Shown here: piece after piece, positions 5,684 through 6,764 of the stretch | Layout of the letters: every line of letters starts with the position of its first letter | How positions within the stretch are numbered: position 1 is the stretch's first letter | Assembly: GCA_003133815.1 (NCBI GenBank) | Contig: PKZR01000439.1 | Span: forward strand, 1-6,764 | Direction of reading: 5' to 3' | DNA from: Limisphaerales bacterium | GTDB lineage: Bacteria > Verrucomicrobiota > Verrucomicrobiia > Limisphaerales > UBA11358 | Length of the DNA: 6,764 nt | Position numbers and translations under genes: made by a program | The notes under the pieces: generated by a model | What the model saw: the letters and a program-made list of their open reading frames with translations, nothing else | What the model was told of the DNA's origin: nothing | The model's database searches: none

Positions 5684-6764
5684 TCAGGGAAAGCTGACGC
5701 GATAGAAGCGCCTCGGTGCGGCGGGTGCGTTGGTGTCGGTGAAGAGGTAGCGCGGCGCGGTGGGGCCGAGGTATTGCCAGTTCACCAGATTGGTGGAGGC
5801 CTGCACGCTGAACGTGACGGCGGTGGCATTGCTGAGCGCGAAGGTCACGTTGCGGGTGCCGAGTCCGGTCACGTTGCTCAACGTGAGCGACTGGCCGAAC
5901 CAGTAGTTCGACAGCACCAGATTCAAATTGGTCTGATTCACTGTGCCGTTGCCGTTGAGACTGGACAGCAAGAGGGCCAGGTCCGCCTGGTTGACCACGC
6001 CGTCGCCGTTCAGGTCGCCCACGAGGCCGACGGCGGGAACGGCAAAGGTCTGGTCGGGCAGGCTGTTGGTGCCATAGGCATTTGCCGCCACGGTGTTGAA
6101 GTGATAGGTCGCGCCACCGCTCAACGGCACCGTGCCTGATAAATTGGTGGCGACGCCAATGCCTTCCACGCTGTTGGTGATGACGCCGCCGTAGGCTGTG
6201 GTCAGGCCGTAATAAATTGTCACGGTGGTCAGCAAGTAATTCGGGTTGACCAGCGCGGCGAGTTGCACCGGAGTGAGGCCGTTGGCCGGATTGGGTGAGC
6301 CCGCGATGCCGGCACTTTCCGAGAACAACTGCGGCGGCCCATAAATGTATGGAGTTTCGCAGGCACCGATGTCCACATGCAAACCGACCTTGCGCGGAAA
6401 ACCGCGTTCGTCCACGTTGAGGTTGAAGGGCGCATTGACCACGGCATTATCGCCGGCGTCCACTGCGGGGCTGCCGGGTGCGGGCGGCAGGGTCGGCACA
6501 GCGCCGCCATAATTGCCCAGCGGGAGCAGGTTCGGATTCAGCGGCGCGTTGGCCGAGCCGGCGAGGTCGTTGTTGACGCCATTGGCGAGGCCCGAGCTGC
6601 CATCCACGACGCCAATCAGGTTATGCCCTTGCGAGGAGACGGCACCGCTGATGTCCTGGTTAATCGGCTGGCTGGAATTGGGGCCGACGATTTCCTGGGC
6701 AGTGTCGCCCGCCACCAGCGTGGAGCGCAGGGTGCAGGCCCCGTAAATGCCGCCGCCGCTGCCG
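5684..6764 (-). CDS. Secreted modular protein, C-terminal part: beta-helix, Ig-like, dockerin-like and Verrucomicrobia terminal module
   Basis: The frame is open to the right edge, so 359 residues of a longer protein are seen; the GTG at 6715 is internal. Residues 1-137 are the end of a right-handed beta-helix of the choice-of-anchor-Q kind: GSGGGIYG, HNLIG, PLNPNLLPLGNYGGAVPTL, PGSPAVDAGD, DERGFPR and VDIGACE. Residues 138-247 form an Ig/Fn3-like domain with strand-rich text such as TTVTIYYGLTTAYGG and YHFNTVAANAYGTNS. Residues 248-290 are dockerin-like: the first calcium loop, DLNGDGVVNQAD, has all ligands, while the second (SLNGNGTVNQTN) has Asn/Ser in place of Asp. Residues 291-359 are a terminal module (VTFALSNATAVTFSV, STNLVNWQYLG, FTDTNAPAAPRRFYRVSFP) common in Verrucomicrobia secreted proteins. 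The protein is probably extracellular or outer-membrane attached; its ligand is unknown. The stop is TGA at 5684-5686. The signal peptide is outside the window. Confidence 0.82.
   Translation of the reverse strand, partial: GSGGGIYGACTLRSTLVAGDTAQEIVGPNSSQPINQDISGAVSSQGHNLIGVVDGSSGLANGVNNDLAGSANAPLNPNLLPLGNYGGAVPTLPPAPGSPAVDAGDNAVVNAPFNLNVDERGFPRKVGLHVDIGACETPYIYGPPQLFSESAGIAGSPNPANGLTPVQLAALVNPNYLLTTVTIYYGLTTAYGGVITNSVEGIGVATNLSGTVPLSGGATYHFNTVAANAYGTNSLPDQTFAVPAVGLVGDLNGDGVVNQADLALLLSSLNGNGTVNQTNLNLVLSNYWFGQSLTLSNVTGLGTRNVTFALSNATAVTFSVQASTNLVNWQYLGPTAPRYLFTDTNAPAAPRRFYRVSFP

Overview
The window most likely comes from a Verrucomicrobiota chromosome, probably of the Pedosphaera/subdivision 3 kind, or a metagenomic relative. 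This is inference from three things: the G+C-rich coding style, the C-terminal secreted-protein module (STNL-x-NW ... RFYR) of the rightmost gene that I associate with this phylum, and the pairing of a DUF4912 protein with a GH57 branching enzyme. No RNA gene, CRISPR array, transposase or complete insertion sequence is visible.

Layout, left to right. (1) Positions 1-309, plus strand: the C-terminal end of a nucleotide-sugar dehydrogenase of the UDP-GlcNAc/ManNAc 6-dehydrogenase kind, cut by the window edge. (2) Positions 3536 down to 412, minus strand: a compact three-gene operon. It runs from a DUF4912 protein with a long basic tail, through a 78-residue two-helix membrane protein whose start overlaps the previous stop (TGATG), to a GH57-family 1,4-alpha-glucan branching enzyme. 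This is a glycogen / alpha-glucan locus. (3) Positions 3700-4083, plus strand: a stand-alone response-regulator receiver domain, divergent from the operon. (4) Positions 4147-4896, plus strand: a short AsmA-like, membrane-anchored protein. (5) Positions 4933-5490, minus strand: the N-terminal membrane part of what looks like a CPBP/CAAX-type intramembrane protease. It has lost its catalytic half and ends in an A+T-rich foreign-looking tail. (6) Positions 5494-5615: a cluster of inverted repeats, one of which is a plausible minus-strand terminator. (7) Positions 5684-6764, minus strand: the C-terminal part of a large secreted modular protein with a beta-helix end, an Ig/Fn3-like domain, a dockerin-like calcium repeat and the Verrucomicrobia-type terminal module. 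Its N terminus lies outside the window.

The main surprise is the branching enzyme, which carries two anomalies. First, its frame stops at a TGA (412-414), yet the same frame continues for 20 more codons that read like the normal GH57 C terminus (…EARDNLFPDVDW…). The TGA is one base away from TGG (Trp). Second, the catalytic-aspartate motif before HWWYEGP (usually YDAELFG) is replaced by an unrelated stretch with no Asp, while the nucleophile motif WLPECAY is intact. The gene may be decaying, may be a non-catalytic GH57 paralogue, or may carry assembly errors. The second area worth attention is the protease remnant, which has repeat-like DNA on one side and A+T-rich DNA on the other. I found no convincing wholly new biological system.
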